Source: Methylomicrobium lacus_A (GTDB lineage: Bacteria > Pseudomonadota > Gammaproteobacteria > Methylococcales > Methylomonadaceae). From it: DNA of 64,000 bases. Below are positions 41,682 through 59,075 of the stretch, piece by piece; within the stretch, counting starts at the first letter, position 1; each line of letters begins with the position of its first letter. The position numbers and the translations under genes are program-made. The stretch lies in NCBI RefSeq assembly GCF_041897535.1, contig NZ_CP169217.1, positions 2,232,001 to 2,296,000 on the forward strand. The letters run 5' to 3'. The notes beneath the pieces are model-generated. The model was given only the letters and a program-made list of their open reading frames with translations. It searched no databases and was not told the origin of the DNA.

Positions 41682-41839
41682 ATTCGGTTCATACTACATT
41701 CAGTCATTGCGGCTACACTTTAACCTAACAGTGAAATAGTACCTAGGATTAGTTGATCTTTTATAGGTAAATCGAACAAACTTTCCATATCATAGTCCCA
41801 GAAGGGACCTCTGAACGAAAATAGCAAGTGGTGACGACA

Positions 41840-42031
41840 ATGAACGAATTTGATCAACAGAATGCAGCGGCTCGTGCCCAGAGCAACGTCATCGAGTCGC
41901 TTTCTCGGGAATTCAATGGTCTCAGCTTTTATGGGCTGGAATATGTCATTGAGGATTTTTTTCAACCGAATAGGATAAAGCCGACAAATTTTGCCCATTC
42001 AGACGTGGATTGGTTCGGATTGTACGACTAA
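41840..42031 (+). CDS. small hypothetical protein
   Basis: A 63-residue frame (67 from an upstream GTG) starting MNEFDQQNAAARAQ and ending DWFGLYD. Composition is plausible for a real acidic soluble protein, but there is no strong ribosome site and no known family. It converges on the terminator of the first rRNA operon, ending 10 bases from it. Confidence 0.4.
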   Translation: MNEFDQQNAAARAQSNVIESLSREFNGLSFYGLEYVIEDFFQPNRIKPTNFAHSDVDWFGLYD

Positions 42032-42040
42032 TCTCCAGGC

Positions 42041-42071
42041 AAAAAAAAACCCAAGCCATGCGGCTTGGGTT
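42041..42071 (-). terminator. terminator of the downstream rRNA operon
   Basis: On the minus strand AACCCAAGCC, loop GCAT, GGCTTGGGTT, followed by a run of T. Rho-independent terminator 12 bases after the 5S end. Confidence 0.92.
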
Positions 42072-42083
42072 CTCGGATTAAGA

Positions 42084-42200
42084 GCTTGGCAATTCCCTAC
42101 TTTCGCATGGCAACCTGCCACACTATCATCGGCGCTAAGCGGTTTCACTTCCGAGTTCGGGATGGGATCGGGTGGTTCACGCTCGCTATGGTCACCAAGC
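42084..42200 (-). rRNA. rrf: 5S ribosomal RNA, copy 1
   Basis: Minus strand starts GCTTGGTGACCATAGCGAGC and ends GAATTGCCAAGC with the two ends complementary; the inner CCGAACTCGGAAGTGAAAC is the conserved 5S core. About 117 bases. Edges may vary by a few bases. Confidence 0.95.
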
Positions 42201-42346
42201 AAACTGGTGCGGTTGACGATGAGGGTCAACCTTCGGCAGGGTTGTCGCCGTGCCTTGGAAATCTGTAACATTCGGTTCTCTTGCAGTAAAGCGTCAGCTG
42301 CTACTGAAGTTTTCTTCTTCAGCACACCCAAACCGATTGGGTGTTA

Positions 42347-45242
<2,896 letters not shown>

Positions 45243-45453
45243 TATAACCCCAATAAGTCTGGAAGTTATCAGTCAGCTGACATTTTCGCTTTTTCTGCTT
45301 GAGAACGTGTTCTGTTTCCCTTACACTTTGACGAACTTGAACTCGCATCATTTGCATGACCGATTCGCCTTCCTCTCTGTGCAGTTCACTCGAACTCGTT
45401 ACGCCACTTCACAGCAGTGATACTGTGTCGTGACTTTGTTACAGATTTCCATT

Positions 45454-45466
45454 TTGTTAAAGAGCT
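45454..45466 (-). promoter_or_regulatory. boxA antitermination site in the 16S-23S spacer, copy 1
   Basis: Minus strand AGCTCTTTAACAA matches the rrn boxA consensus TGCTCTTTAACAA except at the first base. It lies between tRNA-Ala and 23S. The rest of this spacer (45243-45541) holds no other feature I can name. Confidence 0.75.
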
Positions 45467-45541
45467 ATCGATACATTACTGCATCAATTCGATAGAGCCT
45501 TCCGTGGGAAAGTTTTCCTTCCCAAAACCCTATGGAATTGA

Positions 45542-45617
45542 TGGTGGAGCCAAGGAGGATCGAACTCCTGACCTCCTGCGTGCAAGGCAGGCGCTCTCCC
45601 AGCTGAGCTATGGCCCC
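45542..45617 (-). tRNA. tRNA-Ala (anticodon TGC), copy 1
   Basis: 76-base tRNA reading GGGGCCATAGCTCAGCTGG at the 5' end, anticodon loop CTTGCAC with TGC, T-loop GTTCGATCC and encoded CCA. Located in the 16S-23S spacer after tRNA-Ile. Confidence 0.97.
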
Positions 45618-45695
45618 AATGTCGGTTTAAAACAGCTTGCAAGGCAAAGCTTGCACTTTGCACCTACGCCTTTCGCCTTTTTTCACCTTGGTCAT

Positions 45696-45772
<77 letters not shown>

Positions 45773-45836
45773 AGGCTCATGTCTTTCTGATCAAAATAAT
45801 TTGTTGTGGATGCTCATGATGCCTCAAGCATCTTTG

Positions 45837-47376
<1,540 letters not shown>

Positions 47377-47520
47377 TGTTTGCCACTGTAAGATGTGGCC
47401 AATCTTGGCTCGACTACAGAATTAAACGTAAATTACTTGAATTAACGTAAGTTCTTGTGTCGAATGTTTTATAATGCATGACATTCACCACAAGCACCCA
47501 CACAAATTATTTTGATCGTC

Positions 47521-47533
47521 TTTTTAAAGAGCT
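47521..47533 (-). promoter_or_regulatory. leader boxA, copy 1 (variant)
   Basis: Minus strand AGCTCTTTAAAAA, where the second operon and both spacers carry AGCTCTTTAACAA. The conserved C is replaced by A. It lies about 145 bases before the 16S gene. Confidence 0.65.
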
Positions 47534-47560
47534 AGGACTTTCGCCCCGTTGAGTCGGACT

Positions 47561-47588
47561 ATTATAAAGACTTTTTATAACTTGTCAA
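47561..47588 (-). promoter_or_regulatory. sigma-70 promoter proximal to rRNA operon copy 1
   Basis: Perfect TTGACA and TATAAT with 16 bases between them on the minus strand; identical in both operons. About 185 bases before 16S. Confidence 0.85.
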
Positions 47589-47633
47589 ACTCTTTTTTCA
47601 ACTTCCTTTGCGACCATCCCTTTCAGGATGAGC

Positions 47634-47656
47634 CCAGGCTTCTTGCCTGGTTTTTT
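47634..47656 (+). terminator. plus-strand terminator-like hairpin in the inter-operon spacer
   Basis: CCAGGC, loop TTCTT, GCCTGG, then TTTTTT. It is oriented against the rRNA operons and has no plus-strand gene before it. It may stop antisense transcripts. The equivalent hairpin upstream of copy 2 lacks the T-run. Confidence 0.5.
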
Positions 47657-47804
47657 GACAGAAAAAGGACTCCTCAGAACCCTTATTCTGGCTAAAATGC
47701 ATGTCAGGTATTTTTGACTGTACCCATCGCACGATGGCCTGCAAAACTCTTCGAGAGTCAAGACTTTTAGCTATCGCTGGCGATTAAAATGCGGATTCCC
47801 CGTT

Positions 47805-47827
47805 GACGTCAATGCTTCGACGTCAAT
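47805..47827. repeat. tandem GACGTCAAT repeat in the inter-operon spacer
   Basis: GACGTCAAT occurs twice, 14 bases apart, and the first copy lies within the palindrome TTGACGTCAA. Possible regulator site upstream of the copy 1 promoter. The rest of 47657-47892 shows no gene. Confidence 0.45.
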
Positions 47828-47892
47828 ATTGTCAAGATCCTTAGGATCTGTAGAGTTTGCTTAGCGCAAATCTGACGGGTACTAAATTTGAG

Positions 47893-47920
47893 TAAAAACC
47901 CAAGCCATGCGGCTTGGGTT
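47893..47920 (-). terminator. terminator of rRNA operon copy 2
   Basis: Same stem as at 42041-42071 but with a shorter T-run (TTTTT then ACTC) on the minus strand. Confidence 0.85.
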
Positions 47921-47932
47921 CTCGGATTAAGA

Positions 47933-48049
47933 GCTTGGCAATTCCCTACTTTCGCATGGCAACCTGCCACACTATCATCGGCGCTAAGCGGTTTCACTTC
48001 CGAGTTCGGGATGGGATCGGGTGGTTCACGCTCGCTATGGTCACCAAGC
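47933..48049 (-). rRNA. rrf: 5S ribosomal RNA, copy 2
   Basis: Second 5S gene, read as identical to copy 1, at an offset of 5,849 bases; it closes the second operon and is followed by its own terminator. Confidence 0.95.
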
Positions 48050-48195
48050 AAACTGGTGCGGTTGACGATGAGGGTCAACCTTCGGCAGGGTTGTCGCCGT
48101 GCCTTGGAAATCTGTAACATTCGGTTCTCTTGCAGTAAAGCGTCAGCTGCTACTGAAGTTTTCTTCTTCAGCACACCCAAACCGATTGGGTGTTA

Positions 48196-51091
<2,896 letters not shown>

Positions 51092-51302
51092 TATAACCCC
51101 AATAAGTCTGGAAGTTATCAGTCAGCTGACATTTTCGCTTTTTCTGCTTGAGAACGTGTTCTGTTTCCCTTACACTTTGACGAACTTGAACTCGCATCAT
51201 TTGCATGACCGATTCGCCTTCCTCTCTGTGCAGTTCACTCGAACTCGTTACGCCACTTCACAGCAGTGATACTGTGTCGTGACTTTGTTACAGATTTCCA
51301 TT

Positions 51303-51315
51303 TTGTTAAAGAGCT
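51303..51315 (-). promoter_or_regulatory. boxA in the 16S-23S spacer, copy 2
   Basis: AGCTCTTTAACAA on the minus strand, as in copy 1. The remaining spacer (51092-51390) is otherwise empty. Confidence 0.75.
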
Positions 51316-51390
51316 ATCGATACATTACTGCATCAATTCGATAGAGCCTTCCGTGGGAAAGTTTTCCTTCCCAAAACCCTATGGAATTGA

Positions 51391-51466
51391 TGGTGGAGCC
51401 AAGGAGGATCGAACTCCTGACCTCCTGCGTGCAAGGCAGGCGCTCTCCCAGCTGAGCTATGGCCCC
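51391..51466 (-). tRNA. tRNA-Ala (anticodon TGC), copy 2
   Basis: Identical to copy 1: TGC anticodon, encoded CCA, in the spacer of the second operon. Confidence 0.97.
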
Positions 51467-51544
51467 AATGTCGGTTTAAAACAGCTTGCAAGGCAAAGCT
51501 TGCACTTTGCACCTACGCCTTTCGCCTTTTTTCACCTTGGTCAT

Positions 51545-51621
<77 letters not shown>

Positions 51622-51685
51622 AGGCTCATGTCTTTCTGATCAAAATAATTTGTTGTGGATGCTCATGATGCCTCAAGCATCTTTG

Positions 51686-53225
<1,540 letters not shown>

Positions 53226-53369
53226 TGTTTGCCACTGTAAGATGTGGCCAATCTTGGCTCGACTACAGAATTAAACGTAAATTACTTGAATTAACGTAAG
53301 TTCTTGTGTCGAATGTTTCATAATGCATGACATTCACCACAAGCACCCACACAAATTATTTTGATCGTC

Positions 53370-53382
53370 TTGTTAAAGAGCT
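53370..53382 (-). promoter_or_regulatory. leader boxA, copy 2 (consensus)
   Basis: AGCTCTTTAACAA on the minus strand, differing from the copy 1 leader by the conserved C. Confidence 0.75.
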
Positions 53383-53409
53383 AGGACTTTCGCCCCGTTG
53401 AGTCGGACT

Positions 53410-53437
53410 ATTATAAAGACTTTTTATAACTTGTCAA
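53410..53437 (-). promoter_or_regulatory. rRNA operon copy 2 promoter, proximal
   Basis: TTGACA-16-TATAAT, the same promoter as that of copy 1. The operons diverge in sequence just upstream of it. Confidence 0.85.
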
Positions 53438-53516
53438 ACTCTTTTTTCGACTTCCTTTTTCGAACACCCTGTTCAGGATGAACCAGGCTTCCTGCCTGAA
53501 GCTTGATGAGCCGACT

Positions 53517-53544
53517 ATTATATCCCGCTCAATCAATTTGTCAA
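53517..53544 (-). promoter_or_regulatory. rRNA operon copy 2 promoter, middle
   Basis: A second perfect TTGACA-16-TATAAT on the minus strand, 107 bases upstream of the proximal one. Absent from the spacer before copy 1. Confidence 0.8.
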
Positions 53545-53621
53545 TACTTCCGTTTTGGTTTCTTGCGAAACCCGCCTCACTTCCTTCCGCCTTCCGGCGT
53601 CACCGCCGAAAGAGAGGCGCA

Positions 53622-53649
53622 TTATACGCACTTTCCCTGACTTCGCAAG
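53622..53649 (-). promoter_or_regulatory. rRNA operon copy 2 promoter, distal, stringent-type
   Basis: TTGCGA-16-TATAAT followed at once by GCGCC. A GC-rich discriminator like this is typical of growth-rate and ppGpp-controlled rrn P1 promoters. AT-rich DNA upstream could be an UP element. Confidence 0.65.
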
Positions 53650-53755
53650 CGTTTTGTTATATCTTTGTTACAACTTTTGCCAATACTCAACCCCATACTC
53701 CGGCAACAGCTTGTTTTTTCAAGATAAACCTGCTGCCGCCGGACCGTGTTCATGG

Positions 53756-54952
53756 TTATTTGGACAATTTGACCTTCATGAATTTTCTTTTGCCCACCTG
53801 ATAGACATGATTCGTGTCCACTGCAATCTCCAGCTTGGCATCAGAAACTTTCTCGCCATCGATCTTTACCCCGCCCTGATTGATCATCCTGATCGCTTCG
53901 GAAGTACTGCCGGTCAGGCCCGCGTCTTTCAATATGTTGGCGATGCCGTAACGGTCACCCGGAATCCTGATTTCCTTTTCTTCGATTTCATCGGGCATGG
54001 CGCCGCGCTGAAATCTGGCCTCGAAATTTTCGAGCGCCTTTTGCGCCGCCGCGGCATCGTGAAACCGTTCGATGATTTCCTGCGCCAGCAATACCTTGTA
54101 ATCCCTTGGATTGGCGCCCAACTGGCATTCCTGCCGCCATTGACTGATTTCAGCCATCGGACGGAAGCTGAGTAATTCAAAATAACGCCACATCAATTCA
54201 TCGGAAATCGACATGATCTTGCCGAACATATCATCAGGCGCATCGGTAATGCCGATATAGTTGTTCAACGATTTGGACATCTTGTTGACGCCATCCAAGC
54301 CTTCCAGAATCGGCATCGTGATCACAACCTGCGGTTTTTGACCGTAAAGCTCCTGCAACTGCCGACCGACAAGCAGGTTGAACTTCTGATCGGTTCCACC
54401 CAGTTCGACATCCGCCTTCATCGCGACCGAGTCATAACCTTGAATCAACGGATACAAGAATTCATGGATGGCGATCGGCTGACCGCCTTTATAGCGCTTG
54501 CTGAAATCGTCGCGTTCGAGCATTCTTGCAACGGTATGCTTGGCGGCCAGCTGAATCAGGTCGGCCGGCGACATCGCATTCATCCAGCTCGAGTTGAACA
54601 TGACCAAGGTCTTGGCAGGATCGAGAATCTTGAAGATTTGCTCTTCATACGTCTTGGCATTTTCTATCACTTCGTCACGCGTCAACGGCTTGCGCGTGAC
54701 ATTCTTGCCGGTTGGATCCCCGATCATGCCGGTAAAGTCGCCTATCAGAAACAGCACCTCATGCCCGTGATCCTGGAACTGCTTCAGTTTGTTGATCAGA
54801 ACCGTATGTCCGAGATGCAAATCAGGCGCGGTCGGATCGAACCCTGCCTTCACTCTAAGAGGCCGTTTTTCCTCAAGTTTTTTAATCAGGTCCTGTTCGA
54901 GCAGAACATCTTGCGCCCCTCTTAATAAATCCGCCACTATTTCCGCTTGCAA
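53756..54952 (-). CDS. tyrS: tyrosyl-tRNA synthetase
   Basis: Charges tRNA-Tyr. The 398-residue protein is the longer TyrS type. Seen: HIGH-class motif DLHLGHT near 45, KMSKS in NKMSKSLNNYIG, LGGTDQKFNLLVGRQ for tyrosine binding, and a C-terminal S4 RNA-binding domain (AIRMINQGGVKIDGEKV). Start is TTG with GGAG 7 bases upstream. It reads in the same direction as the rRNA operons but upstream of their promoters, so it is separately transcribed, with possible read-through. Confidence 0.96.
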   Translation of the reverse strand: MQAEIVADLLRGAQDVLLEQDLIKKLEEKRPLRVKAGFDPTAPDLHLGHTVLINKLKQFQDHGHEVLFLIGDFTGMIGDPTGKNVTRKPLTRDEVIENAKTYEEQIFKILDPAKTLVMFNSSWMNAMSPADLIQLAAKHTVARMLERDDFSKRYKGGQPIAIHEFLYPLIQGYDSVAMKADVELGGTDQKFNLLVGRQLQELYGQKPQVVITMPILEGLDGVNKMSKSLNNYIGITDAPDDMFGKIMSISDELMWRYFELLSFRPMAEISQWRQECQLGANPRDYKVLLAQEIIERFHDAAAAQKALENFEARFQRGAMPDEIEEKEIRIPGDRYGIANILKDAGLTGSTSEAIRMINQGGVKIDGEKVSDAKLEIAVDTNHVYQVGKRKFMKVKLSK

Positions 54953-55129
54953 CTTATTTCTCCATTGAAACTAGGTAGATAATCTATATTAATATTGTGG
55001 AATAGGTATTATAAAGAAAAAAAATACCCGCCTATAATTGGCAAATATCAAAAAAAACCGTACAATGACACAAGGATAGAGTTAATCGACACTTTATTGT
55101 TTTAACTTCAATAACTTATCTTCTTCATC

Positions 55130-56425
55130 GTGAAAATTCAATTTTACGCCCCCCTGCTGATCAGTGTGGGTCTGGCGCTTACGTCGACCTCTGTCGATGC
55201 CAGAACCTCGCATTTGGCCATTAAGAAGTATGCGACCGACGCATCCAAGCGTTCCAAAGGGCATTCGCGTAAGACGACGAGCCACCGCGCTGCTTCCGGC
55301 CGATCGTCCCTATCCGCCACGCGCTACAAGCACCGGCCTACGAAGGCAAAGCACCATCAGCAGCACATCGCTTCTGCTTCTCAGATAGAGCAAGATCAGG
55401 ATTATATCGCCGCACTCGAGCCGGCAGAGCCCGAGCCAAGCCGCATATCAACTACCTTATATCCCTTGGCGAACAGCCGCTTGCACATTCGCCCAACCAA
55501 TCTTCAGGATGGCCCCCATTACGAAGCCGTTCGGATTTCCTCGGACAGTACTTCTTCGAGTCATCGCAGCACAGGCTACCTTGAATCGCCCGCGGCGGCC
55601 GAATCCTCCGGTATGATCGGCGCCTACGGCGTAATCGAAACGAACCTTGCCGACGCGGGTCACAAGGCGGGGCTGTCCGACGAAATGATCGAGGAGTTGA
55701 CCCGTATTTTCGCCTGGGACATCGATTTTGCATCGAACTTAAACCCTGGCGATCAGTTCACCGTACTCTATAAGAATTCCTCCGATGAGGGCAACGCCGG
55801 ACGCATCTATGCCGCCGAATTTGTCAGCCGAGGCAAGTTCCTGACCGCCATCCGCTTTGAAGACGCCGATGGCAATGTAAGTTATTACACGCCCGAAGGC
55901 AACAGCCTACACAAGGCATTTTTGAGCACGCCGGTCGATTACGCACGGGTTAGCTCGCATTTCGACCCCCACCGCCGGCATCCGGTGCTTAACCGTATTC
56001 GCGCGCATAAAGGCGTCGATTATGCCGCTCGCACCGGCACCCCGGTCAAGGCCGCCGGCGACGGCGAAGTCACTTTCAAGGGCCGAAAAGGCGGATACGG
56101 GCAAGTACTGATCCTCAAACACGGCGACCGCTATGAAACATTGTACGCCCATCTTTCCGGTTTTAAACGCGGCTTGAACGACGGCGATCATGTGATGCAG
56201 GGCGAAGTGATCGGCTATGTCGGCCAGACCGGGCTTGCAACCGGCCCGCATCTGCATTACGAGTTTCGGATTGACGGAGTGCATCAAAACCCGGAATCCC
56301 TGGAATTCAAACGTCCACTGCGCTTGGCCAGTCAGCAAATGGCCGAATTTAAAGACCAGACCAAACCGCTGCTGGCGAAACTCTATCAAACCAAATCTCG
56401 CAATTTGTTGGCCAGAAACCAGTAA
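55130..56425 (+). CDS. M23-family murein endopeptidase, secreted
   Basis: A 431-residue peptidoglycan hydrolase of the MepM/LytM type. Seen: signal peptide (1-24, ending SVDA), a basic Ser/Thr-rich low-complexity stretch (about 40-85) that may bind the wall, an OapA-like middle domain (NLNPGDQFTVLYKNSS), and an M23 domain with zinc ligands His293 and Asp297 (HKGVD) and His374/His376 (HLHYEF). All catalytic residues are kept, so an active enzyme is expected. The start is GTG; an in-frame stop just upstream excludes a longer form, and the ribosome site is poor. Divergent from tyrS. Confidence 0.9.
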   Translation: MKIQFYAPLLISVGLALTSTSVDARTSHLAIKKYATDASKRSKGHSRKTTSHRAASGRSSLSATRYKHRPTKAKHHQQHIASASQIEQDQDYIAALEPAEPEPSRISTTLYPLANSRLHIRPTNLQDGPHYEAVRISSDSTSSSHRSTGYLESPAAAESSGMIGAYGVIETNLADAGHKAGLSDEMIEELTRIFAWDIDFASNLNPGDQFTVLYKNSSDEGNAGRIYAAEFVSRGKFLTAIRFEDADGNVSYYTPEGNSLHKAFLSTPVDYARVSSHFDPHRRHPVLNRIRAHKGVDYAARTGTPVKAAGDGEVTFKGRKGGYGQVLILKHGDRYETLYAHLSGFKRGLNDGDHVMQGEVIGYVGQTGLATGPHLHYEFRIDGVHQNPESLEFKRPLRLASQQMAEFKDQTKPLLAKLYQTKSRNLLARNQ

Positions 56426-56449
56426 CGCCGAGCCGATTATCGGCGGCAT

Positions 56450-56479
56450 AAAAAAGGGCGGTTAAAACCGCCCTTTTTT
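56450..56479. terminator. bidirectional terminator between M23 peptidase and erpA
   Basis: AAAAAAGGGCGG, loop TTAAAA, CCGCCCTTTTTT: a GC stem flanked by A-run and T-run, so it can stop transcription from both convergent genes. Confidence 0.92.
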
Positions 56480-56493
56480 GTTATACGGATCCG

Positions 56494-56826
56494 TTATACG
56501 GAAAACGACGATCCGCAGCCGCAAGTCGTCGATGCATTCGGATTGCGAATCACAAACTGCGCGCCGTTCACATCCTCTTTGTAATCCACCTCGGCGCCTT
56601 GCAGGTATTGAATGCTCATCGAATCGATCAGCACTGTCACGCCGCCATTGACGACGCTAGTATCGTCTTCATTGACTTCTTCGTCGAACGTGAAGCCATA
56701 TTGGAAACCGGAGCAGCCGCCGCCGGTCACATAGACTCGCAACTTGAGATTGTCGTTGCCTTCCTCAGCAATCAGCTCGCTGACTTTCGCGGCCGCACTG
56801 TCGGTAAAATTAATTGGATTTGCCAT
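56494..56826 (-). CDS. erpA: iron-sulfur cluster insertion protein ErpA
   Basis: A-type carrier that passes [4Fe-4S] or [2Fe-2S] clusters to target proteins. Seen: 110 residues with the three cluster cysteines Cys38 (GGGCSGFQYGF), Cys102 and Cys104 (TTCGCGSSFSV), and the ErpA wording NPINFTDSAAAKVSELI. Ribosome site weak. It lies 107 bp after argC on the same strand. Confidence 0.95.
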   Translation of the reverse strand: MANPINFTDSAAAKVSELIAEEGNDNLKLRVYVTGGGCSGFQYGFTFDEEVNEDDTSVVNGGVTVLIDSMSIQYLQGAEVDYKEDVNGAQFVIRNPNASTTCGCGSSFSV

Positions 56827-56933
56827 AAGCTTTTAAATACACTAAAAAAATTGAGGGATGCAGGAATTATGACTATCCCCAGTAGAAGAGTCAAGATTTC
56901 CATCTTCCGCCGTACCCCCCGGCCTTTAGTTCT

Positions 56934-57965
56934 TCACGGATATAAGGCCACCGTCCTGAGCCCCAAGTCCTCTTCCAGGCCAAACATCAGGTTCATATTC
57001 TGCACCGCCTGGCCCGACGCACCTTTGACCAGATTATCGATTACCGACAGGACCACCACCGTATTCCCGCCCTGCGGCTGGTGGATAGCAATCTGACAGC
57101 GATTGCTGCCGCGCACGCTGCGGGTATCGGCATGCGCGCCATTCGGCAACACATCGACAAAGACCTCGTTGCGGTATCTTTGTTCATAAAGCGCCTGTAA
57201 ATCCTGCACGTCCGCCTGCAGACGACCGTATAAGGTCGCATGAATGCCGCGGATCATCGGCGTCAAATGCGGCACGAAGGTCAATCCAACCGGCTTGCCG
57301 GTCGCCGCATGCAAGCCCTGCCGTATCTCGGGCAAATGCCGATGCCCCGGCACCGCATACGCCTTGAAGCTTTCGCCGCACTCACTCATCAAGGTCGCCA
57401 GTTCCGCCTTGCGCCCGGCGCCGCTGACGCCCGACTTCACGTCGGCAATCAAATGATCCGCATCGATCAAGCCTTGTTCGAGCAGCGGCAAGAAGCCGAG
57501 CTGCACCGAGGTCGGGTAGCAACCCGGACAGGCGATCAAACGTGCGGTTTTAATCCCTTCGCGGTTGACTTCGGGCAAGCCGTAAACCGCTTCGCCAATC
57601 AGATCGGGACAGGCGTGCTCCATACCGTACCATTGGCTCCATTCCTTGGCATCCTGCAAGCGGAAATCCGCGGACAGGTCAATCACCTTGACGCCGCGCG
57701 CCAGCAATTGCTCGGCCATCAGCATCGCCGTACCGTTCGGCGTCGCAAAAAATACCACGTCACAGGCCGCCAGCGCCTCGACATCGGGCGCGGTAAAAAC
57801 CGCATCGACATAGCCGCGGAGGCTCGGATACACTGCATCCACCCGCACGCCGGCGTCCGCGCGCGAGGTGACCACCGCGACATCGACTTCCTGATGCAAG
57901 GCTAAAATCCGCAAAAGCTCGACGCCGGTGTAGCCGGTGCCGCCCACTATTCCTGCACGAATCAT
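56934..57965 (-). CDS. argC: N-acetyl-gamma-glutamyl-phosphate reductase
   Basis: Third step of arginine synthesis, NADPH-dependent. Seen: 343 residues; nucleotide motif GIVGGTGYTGVELLRIL (4-20); catalytic cysteine in ACPGCYPTSVQLG; GVSGAGRKAEL; and GHRHLPEI. The final part contains the QAVQNMNLMFGL motif of the family. Probably transcribed with erpA. Confidence 0.96.
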   Translation of the reverse strand: MIRAGIVGGTGYTGVELLRILALHQEVDVAVVTSRADAGVRVDAVYPSLRGYVDAVFTAPDVEALAACDVVFFATPNGTAMLMAEQLLARGVKVIDLSADFRLQDAKEWSQWYGMEHACPDLIGEAVYGLPEVNREGIKTARLIACPGCYPTSVQLGFLPLLEQGLIDADHLIADVKSGVSGAGRKAELATLMSECGESFKAYAVPGHRHLPEIRQGLHAATGKPVGLTFVPHLTPMIRGIHATLYGRLQADVQDLQALYEQRYRNEVFVDVLPNGAHADTRSVRGSNRCQIAIHQPQGGNTVVVLSVIDNLVKGASGQAVQNMNLMFGLEEDLGLRTVALYP

Positions 57966-58073
57966 TGCTTTAAATCCTTACTGTTCATTTCTTTGAAATT
58001 GCGTGAGTATATAATACTTCCTGACACACAAACATTGATAACATCAACCCGATATTCGTGACAACCGCCTGAC

Positions 58074-59069
58074 ATGCCCTTGCCTCACTCTATGCGCGCG
58101 ATAGAAATCACTCAGCCCGGCGGCTCCGAGGTGCTTGCCCTCACGGCAAGACCCATACCGCCACTATCGGCGCACCAGGTGCTGATCCGGGTTGCCGCCG
58201 CCGGCGTCAACCGCCCCGATGCGATGCAGCGCCGCGGCGTTTATCCGCCGCCGCCCGGCGCATCGGACATTCCCGGCCTCGAAATCGCCGGCACGGTCGC
58301 CGCCTTGGGCGACAATGTGCGCCATTTGAGCCTCGGCGAACCGGTTTGCGCGCTGGTGACCGGCGGCGGTTACGCCGAATTTTGCCCGGCCTCGGCCGCG
58401 CTTTGCCTGCCGGTTCCAGACGGTTTCGATTTTATCCAGGCGGCCGCGCTGCCCGAGACGTTTTTTACGGTCTGGAGCAATGTTTTCGATCGCGCCCATT
58501 TGGCGGCCGGCGAAACACTGCTGATCCACGGCGGCAGCAGCGGCATCGGCACGACCGCGATACAATTGGCCAAAGCCTTCGGCGCCAAGGTCTTCGTAAC
58601 GGCAGGCTCCGATGCCAAATGCGAATTCTGCCGGCAGCTCGGCGCCGATGCCGCGATCAACTATCAGGACCAGGATTTTGTCGATCAGATCAGGCATTTG
58701 ACCGATAAGCAAGGAGTCGACGTGATCCTGGACATGATCGGCGGCGATTATTTGCCCAGAAACCTAAAGTGCCTCGCCAACGACGGCCGGCTGGCGCAAA
58801 TCGCGATCCAGCACGGCGCCAAGGCGGAGGTCGACCTCTGGCAGATCATGGTCAAGCGTCTGACGCTGACCGGTTCGACCTTGCGCGCACGGGACGATCT
58901 TTTCAAACAGCAAATCGCCTGGAAATTGCGCGAAAAGGTCTGGCCTTTGTTAGCATCGGGTAAAATCAAGCCGGTCATCGACGGCGTTTTCGCTCTTGAA
59001 GAAGCCGGCAAGGCGCACGCACGCCTCGAATCCGGCCAACATATCGGTAAAATCATCTTGAAGGTATAA
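58074..59069 (+). CDS. NAD(P)H:quinone oxidoreductase, PIG3/zeta-crystallin type
   Basis: A 331-residue zinc-independent medium-chain dehydrogenase. Seen: GVNRPDAMQRRGVYPPPPG near 45, nucleotide motif LIHGGSSGIGTTAIQLAKAFG, and VILDMIGGDYL; the structural-zinc cysteine cluster is missing. Reduces quinones or other enones with NADPH. A second ATG at codon 7 is also possible. It is divergent from argC and followed after 6 bp by the sulfurtransferase gene. Confidence 0.87.
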   Translation: MPLPHSMRAIEITQPGGSEVLALTARPIPPLSAHQVLIRVAAAGVNRPDAMQRRGVYPPPPGASDIPGLEIAGTVAALGDNVRHLSLGEPVCALVTGGGYAEFCPASAALCLPVPDGFDFIQAAALPETFFTVWSNVFDRAHLAAGETLLIHGGSSGIGTTAIQLAKAFGAKVFVTAGSDAKCEFCRQLGADAAINYQDQDFVDQIRHLTDKQGVDVILDMIGGDYLPRNLKCLANDGRLAQIAIQHGAKAEVDLWQIMVKRLTLTGSTLRARDDLFKQQIAWKLREKVWPLLASGKIKPVIDGVFALEEAGKAHARLESGQHIGKIILKV

Positions 59070-59075
59070 AGCATC

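Noticed and set aside
41720..41998. 92-codon minus-strand frame near the cupin gene
   Set aside because: No ribosome site or family likeness; overlaps a better plus-strand frame.
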